Shown in pieces: positions 1 to 7,547 of a DNA stretch of 48,736 nucleotides. The notes under the pieces were generated by a model, which was not told where the DNA came from, did no database searches, and saw nothing but the letters and a program-made list of their open reading frames with translations. How positions within the stretch are numbered: position 1 is the first letter of the stretch; each line of letters starts with the position of its first letter. This stretch comes from Candidatus Competibacteraceae bacterium (GTDB lineage: Bacteria; Pseudomonadota; Gammaproteobacteria; Competibacterales; Competibacteraceae). Both the position numbers and the translations under genes were made by a program. The DNA lies in assembly GCA_016790045.1 (NCBI GenBank), contig JAEUPW010000176.1, positions 1 through 48,736 of the forward strand, read 5' to 3'.

Positions 1-123
1 CCAATGCGCCAGCTCCACATAAGGATTGCCCCGCAGCTTGCAAAACACGGTGGCGCTTTCGATCGCTTTGTAAGCGACGCTGTTGAGCTTCCCGAACAGA
101 GCGACGCGGCTGATTTCGGCCAT
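1..123 (-). CDS. tssH: TssH/ClpV, T6SS sheath-disassembly AAA+ ATPase (5' fragment)
   Basis: Only the first 41 codons lie in the window and the gene runs off the left edge. The visible N-terminus, starting MAEISRVALFGKLN and continuing through ATVFCKLRGNPYVEL, matches the N-terminal Clp-type domain of ClpV, which recognises contracted TssBC sheath and recycles it. The start at 123 is preferred because a GGAG sits 8 nt upstream; an in-frame ATG at 135 has no such site. It is the ninth gene of the minus-strand T6SS arm, 36 nt after the tssG stop. The ATPase modules cannot be judged from this fragment. Confidence 0.88.
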   Translation of the reverse strand, partial: MAEISRVALFGKLNSVAYKAIESATVFCKLRGNPYVELAHW

Positions 124-159
124 TTCGGACTCCATTGCATAATCAAAGTGAAAGGAACG

Positions 160-1191
160 TCAGCCGCAGTAGGTCACGGCGTCCAATTTCAGGTCGTCCG
201 CATCGCGCGCCAGCGGCTGGCTGCTCAGCCAGGTGGTCCAGCCCAAGCGGGTCTCCGCGCCCAGCACCAGCGGCGGCACCTCTTCTTTCTTGAGGACCAA
301 ATTCACGTCCCACGACAGTTCTTCGCCGACGTAATTGCGCACCCACGCCACCAGCCGCCGCAGGCTGTCGCTGCCGGGCAGAAAGCGCTGAAACTCGGCC
401 AAGCTCGTCGGGCCGATCACGATGCGGAACTTGTGCTGACAGTCCCAGACCCGCTCGCCGATCACCGCCGTCAGGCCGAGCGCGCCGGTCGCGGGCGTTT
501 CCCCCAGCCGGCAACGGCTCACGTCATCCAGCACCAACCAATGGCCGACGAAGGTCTCGACCGCGACCGGCAGCTTGAAAAAATCGCCCAAAATCGCTTC
601 CAGCCCCTCGGGGTTGCGGGTCTGGCCAACCAGCCGGCCGGCGTAATGCAATTTCGCCAGATCGGGCGCGGCATCCCGGTTCCACAGCGACGGCATCCCC
701 AGACCGAATTGCGCGCCGACGTAAACGTGGAAGCGGTCGGTGTCCGGCCGGTCGTAACTGACCGTCGGTTGAACGTCCGCCCAGGCCCGATAAAACAGGC
801 ACAGCATCCGATGGTGAAACACGTCGGCGAAGCCGGCGAAGGTGCGGTCGCCGTCGTTGCGCGCCCGCGCGCGCGCGTATTCGGTCAAATGGGTCGGCAG
901 CGGGCCTTGCGGGCCGAACAGCCCGAGAAAATACTCGCGCAAGCGCGCCGGCCGCCCCGCGCCGCCCGGATCGAAGGCGGCCAGGGTCGCCGGCGCGAAG
1001 GCCAGCGAAGGCTCCTGCGCCAAGCGGACCGGATCGTCGGCCACCCGCAGCGATTTTCCCAGGCGCGGCTTGTCCGGGTACAGGCATTCCAGCCGCCGCA
1101 ACGCCTGAAAAAAATGATAGGCGTACGGGGTGCGCCGCAGCGTCTCGAACAGTTCTAGAGCGTGTGCCGTTTCCCGATTCTCGCCGGCCAT
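160..1191 (-). CDS. tssG: TssG, T6SS baseplate subunit
   Basis: This is a 343-residue protein of the TssG/VasB/ImpH family. TssG is a cytoplasmic baseplate wedge protein that associates with TssE, TssF and TssK and helps seat the sheath on the membrane complex. The N-terminal FETLRRTPYAYHFFQALRRLE region and the later HWLVLDD and GERVWDCQHKFRIVIGP segments are typical of the family, and the length is normal (about 330-350). It overlaps the end of tssF by 37 bp, which indicates translational coupling inside the operon. I see no sign of truncation. Confidence 0.93.
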   Translation of the reverse strand: MAGENRETAHALELFETLRRTPYAYHFFQALRRLECLYPDKPRLGKSLRVADDPVRLAQEPSLAFAPATLAAFDPGGAGRPARLREYFLGLFGPQGPLPTHLTEYARARARNDGDRTFAGFADVFHHRMLCLFYRAWADVQPTVSYDRPDTDRFHVYVGAQFGLGMPSLWNRDAAPDLAKLHYAGRLVGQTRNPEGLEAILGDFFKLPVAVETFVGHWLVLDDVSRCRLGETPATGALGLTAVIGERVWDCQHKFRIVIGPTSLAEFQRFLPGSDSLRRLVAWVRNYVGEELSWDVNLVLKKEEVPPLVLGAETRLGWTTWLSSQPLARDADDLKLDAVTYCG

Positions 1192-3032
1192 CGCATGATC
1201 TCGCCGCGTTCAGAGGAATGCACCACCGTTTCGGTGAACGAATTGATGGAGGCGTATTTGGCGAAAAACTGCTCCAGCACCGCGCCGAGCAGAAAAACCC
1301 CCGCCCCCTCGAACGCGCCTTCATCCAGGGTGAGGTTCAATTCCAGGCCGCGCGCGAAGGCGATCGGCCCCGCCACCGGCGCGCGCCGGGTGATCGGCGC
1401 GGCCCGGATCGAGCGCACGCCGTCGATCTGCTTGCGCGTGGCCGGTTCCGCCAGATCGGCGTACAAGGCCAACAGCTCCCGCAGCGCCACCGCGCCCTGG
1501 CGCTGGTCGGCGTCGGCGAGCGACAGATAATTCAGCGACAAATGGCTGATCAGGCGCCAGGCGGTGTCGCCGCGCGCGTGCGAGGGGCGCGTTGGGGTCG
1601 GCCCGGCCAGACAGCGCACCGCGCCGACCGGCGCGCCGGAGGTCATGGTGAAATCGGTGTCGCCCGCGCCGATGGGCATGTGCAGCGGCAAATCCCGATT
1701 GGTGCACAAGGTGCTGACCGCCAACTGCTTCAAATTGGAGCGGTACGGCGCTTCGTCGGCGTCCACCAGCGCCAGAAAAACTTCGCTGCCGATGTAGCTG
1801 GAGCGCGGCCCGTTGCGCCGCTGCTGGCTGGAGAGCAGGCGGGGCGAGCGGTGCACGGTGTAAAACGACCGGCGCTCGTGCTGGGCCAGCCGGTCATAGG
1901 CGGCATAAAACGGCAAGAATTCCTGTTCCTCGCCTTCCGCGCCGATGCCGGTCACCCCTTTGACCTGATACACCTCAAAATCCATCGGCCGGGTTCGATC
2001 CGGCACGACATGCTGCTCGGCGACCTGCTCGGTCAAATGAATGCGGTCGGCGCGCTTGGGAAACAAGTTGATCGCGGGAGCGCAAAACAGGGCGAAATGC
2101 TCGGTTTCCAAACCGTGTTCGAGCAGCGCGTTGGCCCGGTTCAGCAGGATCAGAATTTCCAGTTCCGAACTCGAACAGCGCCGCACCGCCGGACCCAGGC
2201 CGCCCAGCTCCACGAACAAATAGCGCTGGGGGAAGGCGAAATATTCGTGCAACAGCCGATAGCCCTGAAAAGACGGCGGGGTGTGGGGCAACAGCGCCTG
2301 ATCGTCCCCGAAGCCCAGCCGCCGGATGCGATCGCCCGCCACCACCTCGTGCCAGGGCGCGGGCCGCTGGCCCGGACGGACCACCATCGTCAGCGCGTTG
2401 CCCAACAATTGCTCGTAAACCCGCATCGGCAACTCGTCGTTGCCGTGCAAGAACAGGGTCAGACGGTCCAGGCCCAGCTTGTCGAAGGTCAGGCCCGGCA
2501 GCGTGGTGCGCAGCCGCAGCCGGATGCCCGCCCGCACTTTCGCCAGATGGGGCAGATCGAGCAGCGAGACCGGCTCCTTGCCGGCGAAATAGTGGGCCTC
2601 GCTCAACTCCACCGGCCACAGCGTGACCTCGTGGGCGGTCCGATACTCGCACGGCGTCTGATCGCCCTTGCCCAACAGGCTGCGCAATTCGCTGCCGCGC
2701 GGGATGACGAAACCCTGTTCGAGCGCGCCCTCGCCGGGGTCGGGCTGGAAACGGGCCACCAGCATCGACGGCGTCGGCGACAGATAATGCGGGTACACGA
2801 TCTCCAGCAAATGCTGGGTGAAGCGCGGGAATTCGGCGTCCATCTTGAGCTGGACCCGCGCCGCCAGAAAGCCGAAACCTTCCAGCAGCCGCTCGACGTA
2901 AGGGTCGGCGCACTCGAAGCCCTCCAGCCCCAACCGTCCGGCGATCTTGGGAAATTCCCGGCCGAACTCGCCGCCCATCTCGCGCAAGTGCTGCAATTCC
3001 CGGTTGTAGTACTCCAGCAAACGCGGGTCCAT
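1155..3032 (-). CDS. tssF: TssF, T6SS baseplate subunit
   Basis: This is a 625-residue TssF/VasA/ImpG family protein, the largest wedge component of the T6SS baseplate. The start at 3032 gives MDPRLLEYYNRELQHLREMG, the canonical TssF beginning. The open frame extends about 130 codons further upstream, but that part overlaps tssE and has no family character. FPKIAGRLGL, DPYVERLLEGFGFLAARV and PHYLSPTPSM are family hallmarks. The tssE stop and the tssF start share one base (TGATG), so the two are probably translationally coupled. The length is usual for the family. Confidence 0.95.
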   Translation of the reverse strand: MDPRLLEYYNRELQHLREMGGEFGREFPKIAGRLGLEGFECADPYVERLLEGFGFLAARVQLKMDAEFPRFTQHLLEIVYPHYLSPTPSMLVARFQPDPGEGALEQGFVIPRGSELRSLLGKGDQTPCEYRTAHEVTLWPVELSEAHYFAGKEPVSLLDLPHLAKVRAGIRLRLRTTLPGLTFDKLGLDRLTLFLHGNDELPMRVYEQLLGNALTMVVRPGQRPAPWHEVVAGDRIRRLGFGDDQALLPHTPPSFQGYRLLHEYFAFPQRYLFVELGGLGPAVRRCSSSELEILILLNRANALLEHGLETEHFALFCAPAINLFPKRADRIHLTEQVAEQHVVPDRTRPMDFEVYQVKGVTGIGAEGEEQEFLPFYAAYDRLAQHERRSFYTVHRSPRLLSSQQRRNGPRSSYIGSEVFLALVDADEAPYRSNLKQLAVSTLCTNRDLPLHMPIGAGDTDFTMTSGAPVGAVRCLAGPTPTRPSHARGDTAWRLISHLSLNYLSLADADQRQGAVALRELLALYADLAEPATRKQIDGVRSIRAAPITRRAPVAGPIAFARGLELNLTLDEGAFEGAGVFLLGAVLEQFFAKYASINSFTETVVHSSERGEIMRWPARIGKRHTL

Positions 3033-3547
3033 CAGCGCCCCCTCGGCTGGCTCGATTCTTCGATCTGGACCTGGCCGCTTTCCAGGTCGATCTCGGTTTT
3101 CAAATACAGTTGCAGCGGCAGCGGCTGCGCCCACAGACTGCCTTCGATTTCGAAAGTCAGCGCGTTGTGGCTCATCCGCTCCTCGGTGAGCTCCGCGCGC
3201 ACGCGCAGCGAATGGCGCAGCAGGCGCGGCTCGAAATCGATGATGGCTTGGCGCAGGCTCTGCTCCAGATCGTTGATCTCCAAACTGCGCGCGGTGCCGC
3301 CCGCCAGGGCCGGCAGGCCGTAGTTGATCACCGAGCGCGCCGCGAACGGATAGCGGGCGTCCAGCCGATCGTCGGCCATCCGGGTCGCGTTGAGCAACCA
3401 GCCCAGATCTCGCAGCACGCACTCGCGCAAGCGGCTCATCGACAGCACCCGCTTGTCCCGCGACTCTTCCTGCCGGTCCGGCTCCTCGTCGGTCAGCCGG
3501 TCCAGCAGCGAGGGTTGCAACCGCTCCTTGGGCGTCAGTTCAGCCAT
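3032..3547 (-). CDS. tssE: TssE, gp25-like T6SS baseplate protein
   Basis: This is a 171-residue protein of the gp25-like lysozyme fold family. TssE is a structural baseplate component and is not an active lysozyme. Recognisable segments are LRECVLRDLGWLLNA, the SVINYGLPALAG stretch, and a C-terminal strand region with LYLKTEIDLESGQV. The start at 3547 (MAELTPKERLQPSLLDRL) is chosen over a longer frame because it gives the usual N-terminus and overlaps tagJ by only 8 bp. It lies between tagJ and tssF, as in H1-type clusters. Confidence 0.93.
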   Translation of the reverse strand: MAELTPKERLQPSLLDRLTDEEPDRQEESRDKRVLSMSRLRECVLRDLGWLLNATRMADDRLDARYPFAARSVINYGLPALAGGTARSLEINDLEQSLRQAIIDFEPRLLRHSLRVRAELTEERMSHNALTFEIEGSLWAQPLPLQLYLKTEIDLESGQVQIEESSQPRGR

Positions 3548-4379
3548 CGTCGCGATCCGCCTCTGCGGCCGTTTCCGGGGCGGGATCGGCGCCGGGCTCC
3601 AGCTCGATGGCCCGCGCATCCAACAGCGGGCATTCGCCCTGATCGGTCGCCAGCATCCGCTGGCCCAGCCCCAGCCAAGTGTCCTCGCCGCAGTCGCGCC
3701 ATTCGGTTTTGCGCCCGAGCTGGACCAGCGGGTCGGCGGCGGCGTGAGAGTCGGGATAGCGGGCGGGGATCAGCCCCACGGCTTCCCCGCCGTTGGCCCA
3801 AGTCAAGTGCGCCGGCATCCAGACGCAATCCCGCAGATCGGCCGGCTGTTCGAGCCGGATGGCGCGGATGCGCTGGAACGGAACCCAGTAATAGCGCCCG
3901 TTGGCGATGACTTCCAAAACCGGCCCCAGCCTGGGGTCGGCGTCGGCCAGCCATCCGAAGCGCTGCCCGTCCATGGTTCCCGCGACCGCCGGGGCTTGCT
4001 CGAACGCCCGATCGCGCGCGGCGCGGGCGGAACCCCATTGGCCTGCGGCGGTCAAGCGCAAGGCGTCCAGCGACAAAGCGATCCAGGGTTGCGGGTCGCC
4101 GAACACCAGCGGCGAGCGCCGCCCGGCGAACACCTCGGCCCGCAACAGCTCGCAGCGGATCGCCTCGCGGTAGGTCTGCACCATGGGCAGGCTGGCGGCG
4201 TCCATTTCGCCGACCACGTTCAACTGGTTCAAGGCCCGTTCCCATTGGCCCAGCACCGTTAACAATTGAAACAGGAAAGTCCGGTATTTGGGGTTGGCCG
4301 GTTCCTTGCGGACCTGGGCTTGCAACTCGGCCAAGGCGTCTTGCAACCGTCCCTCGCGCAGGCTTTGCTCGGCTTGCAT
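3540..4379 (-). CDS. tagJ: TagJ/ImpE, T6SS accessory protein
   Basis: This 279-residue protein resembles ImpE/SciE/TagJ proteins. These have an N-terminal helical TPR-like part (here about residues 1-110, beginning MQAEQSLREGRLQDALAEL) and a C-terminal ImpE domain. The segments GRYYWVPFQRIRAI and LGRKTEWRDCGEDTWLGLGQRML are characteristic. In P. aeruginosa H1-T6SS, TagJ binds ClpV and sheath and modulates sheath disassembly. Its place between hcp and tssE is the same as in that cluster, which supports the call. The start is ATG at 4379; no strong Shine-Dalgarno is visible. Confidence 0.9.
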   Translation of the reverse strand: MQAEQSLREGRLQDALAELQAQVRKEPANPKYRTFLFQLLTVLGQWERALNQLNVVGEMDAASLPMVQTYREAIRCELLRAEVFAGRRSPLVFGDPQPWIALSLDALRLTAAGQWGSARAARDRAFEQAPAVAGTMDGQRFGWLADADPRLGPVLEVIANGRYYWVPFQRIRAIRLEQPADLRDCVWMPAHLTWANGGEAVGLIPARYPDSHAAADPLVQLGRKTEWRDCGEDTWLGLGQRMLATDQGECPLLDARAIELEPGADPAPETAAEADRDDG

Positions 4380-4419
4380 CGCGGCGTTTTCCAGTTTTTT
4401 TGAAAGGGGGAACGACGCC

Positions 4420-4452
4420 GCGCATCCGGCTTGAAACCTCGGCCGAATGCGC
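4420..4452 (-). promoter_or_regulatory. Hairpin in the hcp-tagJ intergenic region
   Basis: The arms are 4420-4430 and 4442-4452. On the coding (minus) strand they read GCGCATTCGGC and GCCGGATGCGC, giving an 11-bp stem with one G-U pair and an 11-nt loop. It lies 43 nt after the hcp stop. There is no immediate U-run, so it is more likely a 3' stability or attenuation element that lets hcp accumulate above the downstream genes than a classical terminator. That role is inferred. Confidence 0.5.
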
Positions 4453-4495
4453 GGGGCCGCCCGAAGGTCCCGGAACCGTCCGACCGGCCGGGCGC

Positions 4496-4990
4496 TTACA
4501 GCTTCTTGTTGGTCTTGACGTCCCAACCGGCCTTGCCGGCGGATTTCATCACGCCCTTTTCATCCTGCGCGAAGTACTCCTGCTGCACCGAGGTGAAGTT
4601 CAGCGACACGCTCTCGACCGGCAGGTCTTCCCCGGCGCCGCCGGTCTGGTAGCTGCTGACGATCACATCCTTGAAAGTGAACTCCAGGAATTTCTGTTGT
4701 CCGCCGTCCTTGCCGGTGGGCTTGCGCATCACCAGAATCGCTTCCGGATAGTGGTGGCCCGAGGCGCAAGACAGCAGCAGTTGCGGCGAGGCCGCGCAGA
4801 AGTGCATGGTGAAGCTGAAATCGTTCAGGCTCACCTTGCTCGCGCCCAGGCCGGTGCCGTGGCCGGCGGTACCCAACTGGTGCGCCCCCCAAGACCAGCT
4901 CAGCACCTCGATGCATTTTTCGAATTCCGCGTCCTTGCACTCGCCGTTCACTTCGCCTTTTTTACCGATTTGCAGGAATGCATCAGCCAT
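4496..4990 (-). CDS. hcp: Hcp/TssD, T6SS inner-tube protein
   Basis: This 164-residue Hcp1-family protein forms hexameric rings that stack into the T6SS tube and carry effectors. Family features include the N-terminal AFLQIGKKGEVNGE, SWSWGAHQ, FSFTMHFCAASPQLL and the late strand VESVSLNFTSVQQEYF. The length is typical, and no C-terminal effector extension is present. A GAGAGGA sequence lies 8 nt before the ATG. The gene has its own sigma-54-type promoter about 125 nt upstream and a strong hairpin after its stop. Separate high expression of the tube protein is therefore plausible. Confidence 0.96.
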   Translation of the reverse strand: MADAFLQIGKKGEVNGECKDAEFEKCIEVLSWSWGAHQLGTAGHGTGLGASKVSLNDFSFTMHFCAASPQLLLSCASGHHYPEAILVMRKPTGKDGGQQKFLEFTFKDVIVSSYQTGGAGEDLPVESVSLNFTSVQQEYFAQDEKGVMKSAGKAGWDVKTNKKL

Positions 4991-5113
4991 CGTCGTATCC
5001 TCTCTATGTTCAGTTCATGGTTTACCGATGGGGTTCAGCCATCGTTCCGATCAACGGGGCCTTCAGCGCCTTTCGGCTTGAGAGCCTGTTAAATCCGTCG
5101 TCGCGTTAGGTAT

Positions 5114-5130
5114 TGCAGGGACCGTGCCAA
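5114..5130 (-). promoter_or_regulatory. Sigma-54 (-24/-12) promoter of hcp
   Basis: On the minus strand this reads TTGGCACGGTCCCTGCA, against the RpoN consensus TTGGCACR-N4-TTGCW. There is one mismatch (CTGCA for TTGCA). The invariant GG (5127-5128) and GC (5115-5116) are exactly 10 bp apart. Transcription would begin near 5104 and give a leader of about 113 nt before hcp. Sigma-54 control of hcp is known in other T6SSs, for example through VasH in Vibrio cholerae. No VasH-type gene lies in this cluster. Confidence 0.72.
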
Positions 5131-5171
5131 AATTAAGTCGATGTTTTTTGGCCATTTGTTGCTCGATCCGC

Positions 5172-5214
5172 GCCAGAATTTGAAAAAGGCTCACATTAGC
5201 CAGCTCATTCTGGC
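5172..5214. promoter_or_regulatory. Perfect 8-bp inverted repeat upstream of hcp
   Basis: GCCAGAAT (5172-5179) and ATTCTGGC (5207-5214) are perfect inverted arms 27 bp apart. They lie between the tssC stop and the hcp sigma-54 promoter, 44-86 bp upstream of its -24 element. Inside, the minus strand has a short GGCT/AGCC hairpin followed by TTTTTC. It could be an activator site for the hcp promoter or a weak terminator after tssC. The sequence alone does not decide. Confidence 0.35.
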
Positions 5215-5227
5215 CCCATCGGTCCAA

Positions 5228-6727
5228 CTAACCCTTGACCGAAGGCAGCTTGGAGACCAGGCGCAGCGACACCGTCAGCCCTTCCAACTGATAGTGCGGC
5301 CGCAAGAAAAACTTGGAGGTGTAATAGCCGGGATTGCCTTCCACCTCTTCCACCACCACCTCGGCCGCCGCCAGCGGCTTCATCGCCTTGGTCTCGTCGC
5401 TGGAAATGGCCGGGTTGCCGTCCACATAGTTGTAGATCCACTCCTGTAGCCAGCGCTCCAGGGATTCCCGCTCCTTGAACGAGCCGATCTTGTCCCGCAC
5501 CATGCACTTGAGATAGTGCGCGAACCGGCACACCGCGAACAGATACGGCAGCCGCGCCGACAGATTCGCGTTGGCGGTGGCGTCCGGATCGTCGTATTCG
5601 GCCGGTTTCTGCAAGGATTGCGCGCCGATAAAGGCGGCGAAATCGGTGTTTTTCTTGTGAATCAGCGGCATGAAGCCGTTTTTGGCCAGTTCGGCCTCGC
5701 GGCGGTCGCTGATCGCGATTTCGGTCGGACACTTCATGTCCACCCCGCCATCGTCGGTCGGGAAGGTGTGGGTGGGCAGATTTTCCACCGCGCCGCCCGA
5801 CTCGATGCCCCGGATTTTGGTGCACCAGCCGTACAGCTTGTAGGCGCGGGTGATGTTGGTCGCCATGGCGTAGGCCGAATTGGCCCAGCAGTATTTGTTG
5901 TGGTCGGCCCCTTCGACATCCTCTTCGAAATCGAACTCGTCGACCGGGTCGGATTTGGCGCCGTAGGGCCGTCTTGCCAGAAAGCGCGGCATCGCCAGGC
6001 CGATGTAGCGCGAGTCTTCCGACTCCCGCAGCGAGCGCCAGGCGGCGTATTCCGGCGTCTGGAAAATTTTGGTCAGATCGCGCGGGTTGCTCAGCTCCTG
6101 CCAGGACTCCATTTGCATGACGGTGGGGGCCGCGCCGGCGATAAAGGGGGTATGCGCGGCGGCGGCCGTCTGCGCCAGCTCGCGCAGCAACTCCACGTCG
6201 GGCGGGCTGTGGTCGAAATGGTAATCGCCCACCAGGCAGCCGAACGGCGCGCCGCCGAACTGGCCGTATTCTTCCTCGTAAATCTTCTTGAAGAGCGGGC
6301 TCTGGTCCCAGGCCGTTCCCTTGAATTTCTTCAAGGTTTTATGCACTTCCTTCTTGCTGATGTTCATGAACCGAATTTTCAGCATCTCGTCGGTCTCGGT
6401 GTTGTTGACGAGATGGTGCAGGCCGCGCCAAGCGCCTTCCAGTTGCTGGAATTCCGCGTGGTGGATGATCAGGTTGACCTGCTTGCTCAGCTTTTCGTCG
6501 ATGGCGGCGATCAGCGCCTCGATGGAATTGATGACATCGTTGGAAATCAGCTTGGTGTGTTGCAGGGCTTGCTCGGCCAAGGTCTTGACCGCATGTTCGA
6601 CCGCCTCCTTGGCCTGATCGGACTTCGGCTTGAATTCGCGCTGCAACAGGGAAGAAAAATCGCTGCTTTGCAGGGTTTCGGTTTGGGCGCCAGGCTGAAC
6701 CTGGGCGCGCGCGTCGGTTTCGGCCAT
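5228..6727 (-). CDS. tssC: TssC/VipB, T6SS contractile sheath large subunit
   Basis: This 499-residue EvpB/VipB family protein pairs with TssB to form the contractile sheath. Clear family segments are FQQLEGAWRGLHHLVNNTETD, GQFGGAPFGCLVGDYHFDHSP, IGLAMPRFLARRPYG and the C-terminal FFLRPHYQLEGLTVSLRLVSKLP. The length is normal (about 490-500). The start codon follows the tssB stop by 6 nt, with GAGGAG inside the end of tssB. The product acts in the cytoplasm on the baseplate. Confidence 0.97.
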   Translation of the reverse strand: MAETDARAQVQPGAQTETLQSSDFSSLLQREFKPKSDQAKEAVEHAVKTLAEQALQHTKLISNDVINSIEALIAAIDEKLSKQVNLIIHHAEFQQLEGAWRGLHHLVNNTETDEMLKIRFMNISKKEVHKTLKKFKGTAWDQSPLFKKIYEEEYGQFGGAPFGCLVGDYHFDHSPPDVELLRELAQTAAAAHTPFIAGAAPTVMQMESWQELSNPRDLTKIFQTPEYAAWRSLRESEDSRYIGLAMPRFLARRPYGAKSDPVDEFDFEEDVEGADHNKYCWANSAYAMATNITRAYKLYGWCTKIRGIESGGAVENLPTHTFPTDDGGVDMKCPTEIAISDRREAELAKNGFMPLIHKKNTDFAAFIGAQSLQKPAEYDDPDATANANLSARLPYLFAVCRFAHYLKCMVRDKIGSFKERESLERWLQEWIYNYVDGNPAISSDETKAMKPLAAAEVVVEEVEGNPGYYTSKFFLRPHYQLEGLTVSLRLVSKLPSVKG

Positions 6728-6733
6728 AACTCA

Positions 6734-7255
6734 TCACTCCTCGGTGGCGGGCTTTGCGCTGTCCTGGGGCTTGGGGGCGGCCGCCAGGGATTGCAGCAGG
6801 GCCGGATCGTTCAGCGCCTTGGTGATCAGTTCCTCCGCCCCGGTTTTGCCGTCCATGTAGGTCATCAGGTTAGAGAGCTGCTGGCGGGCCTGCAATAGCT
6901 GGTTCAGGGAGTCCACCTTGCGCGCCACCGCCGCCGGAGAAAAGTCGTCCATGCTCTCGAAGGTGATGTCGACGCTCATCTCGCCCTCGCCGGTCAAGGA
7001 ATTGGGCACCCGGAACGCCACGCGCGGCTTCATCGCTTTCATGCGGCTGTCGAAGTTGTCCACGTCGATTTCGAGAAACTTGCGTTCCGCCACCGGGGCC
7101 AGAGGATCGACCGGCTTGCCGGACAGATCGGCCATCACCCCCATCACGAACGGGATCTGCACTTTTTTCTGCGAGCCGTACACTTCGACGTCGTACTCGA
7201 TTTGCACGCGCGGCGCCCGGTTGCGAGCGATGAATTTCTGACTGCTCATTGCCAT
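6734..7255 (-). CDS. tssB: TssB/VipA, T6SS contractile sheath small subunit
   Basis: This 173-residue TssB/VipA protein is the small sheath subunit. Diagnostic segments are SQKFIARNRAPRVQIEYDVE, KVQIPFVMGVMADLSG and RKFLEIDVDNFDSRMKAMKPRVAF. The start at 7255 is supported by GAGGTGG six nt upstream; a second in-frame ATG lies two codons inside. A 292-bp gap separates it from tssA, and this gap carries three 11-bp direct repeats, so tssB probably heads its own transcript. Confidence 0.97.
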   Translation of the reverse strand: MAMSSQKFIARNRAPRVQIEYDVEVYGSQKKVQIPFVMGVMADLSGKPVDPLAPVAERKFLEIDVDNFDSRMKAMKPRVAFRVPNSLTGEGEMSVDITFESMDDFSPAAVARKVDSLNQLLQARQQLSNLMTYMDGKTGAEELITKALNDPALLQSLAAAPKPQDSAKPATEE

Positions 7256-7486
7256 GACATGCCACCTCTTTGAAGGTCGATAGAAAATGCGCGAACCGCC
7301 AAACTTATCCGCACAGTGGGGCTTGGGGTCTGAAACGCCTCATCCGAAAAACCGGGCCGCAACCAAAACATCCGGCCATAACGGGCTGAACCGGCGACGG
7401 CGCCGCGCGGCATGCGGGCACCAAGTCTCGTCCAACCCTCGGCGGATGAGCGTGCGGCCTTCTCGACGCCTCAGCATCAAGCCTGT

Positions 7487-7519
7487 TTATTGCCAAAGGA
7501 TTTCCAAACGGTTTCCAAA
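7487..7519 (-). promoter_or_regulatory. Three tandem 11-bp repeats upstream of tssB
   Basis: On the minus strand the consecutive units are TTTGGAAACCG (7509-7519), TTTGGAAATCC (7498-7508) and TTTGGCAATAA (7487-7497). An 11-bp spacing is one helical turn, as expected for an array bound cooperatively on one DNA face. The last two units also contain a GG-N10-GC arrangement (GG at 7504-7505, GC at 7492-7493) like a weak sigma-54 promoter. The gap around them (7256-7547) holds no convincing gene. Confidence 0.45.
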
Positions 7520-7547
7520 AATGATCGCGGCGCACGAACCGCCGCCG

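Noticed and set aside
5100..5225. Possible insertion-sequence (IS5-like) remnant upstream of hcp
   Set aside because: A short translated stretch faintly recalls transposases, but there are no terminal repeats or motifs, and the sigma-54 promoter and dyad explain the region better.
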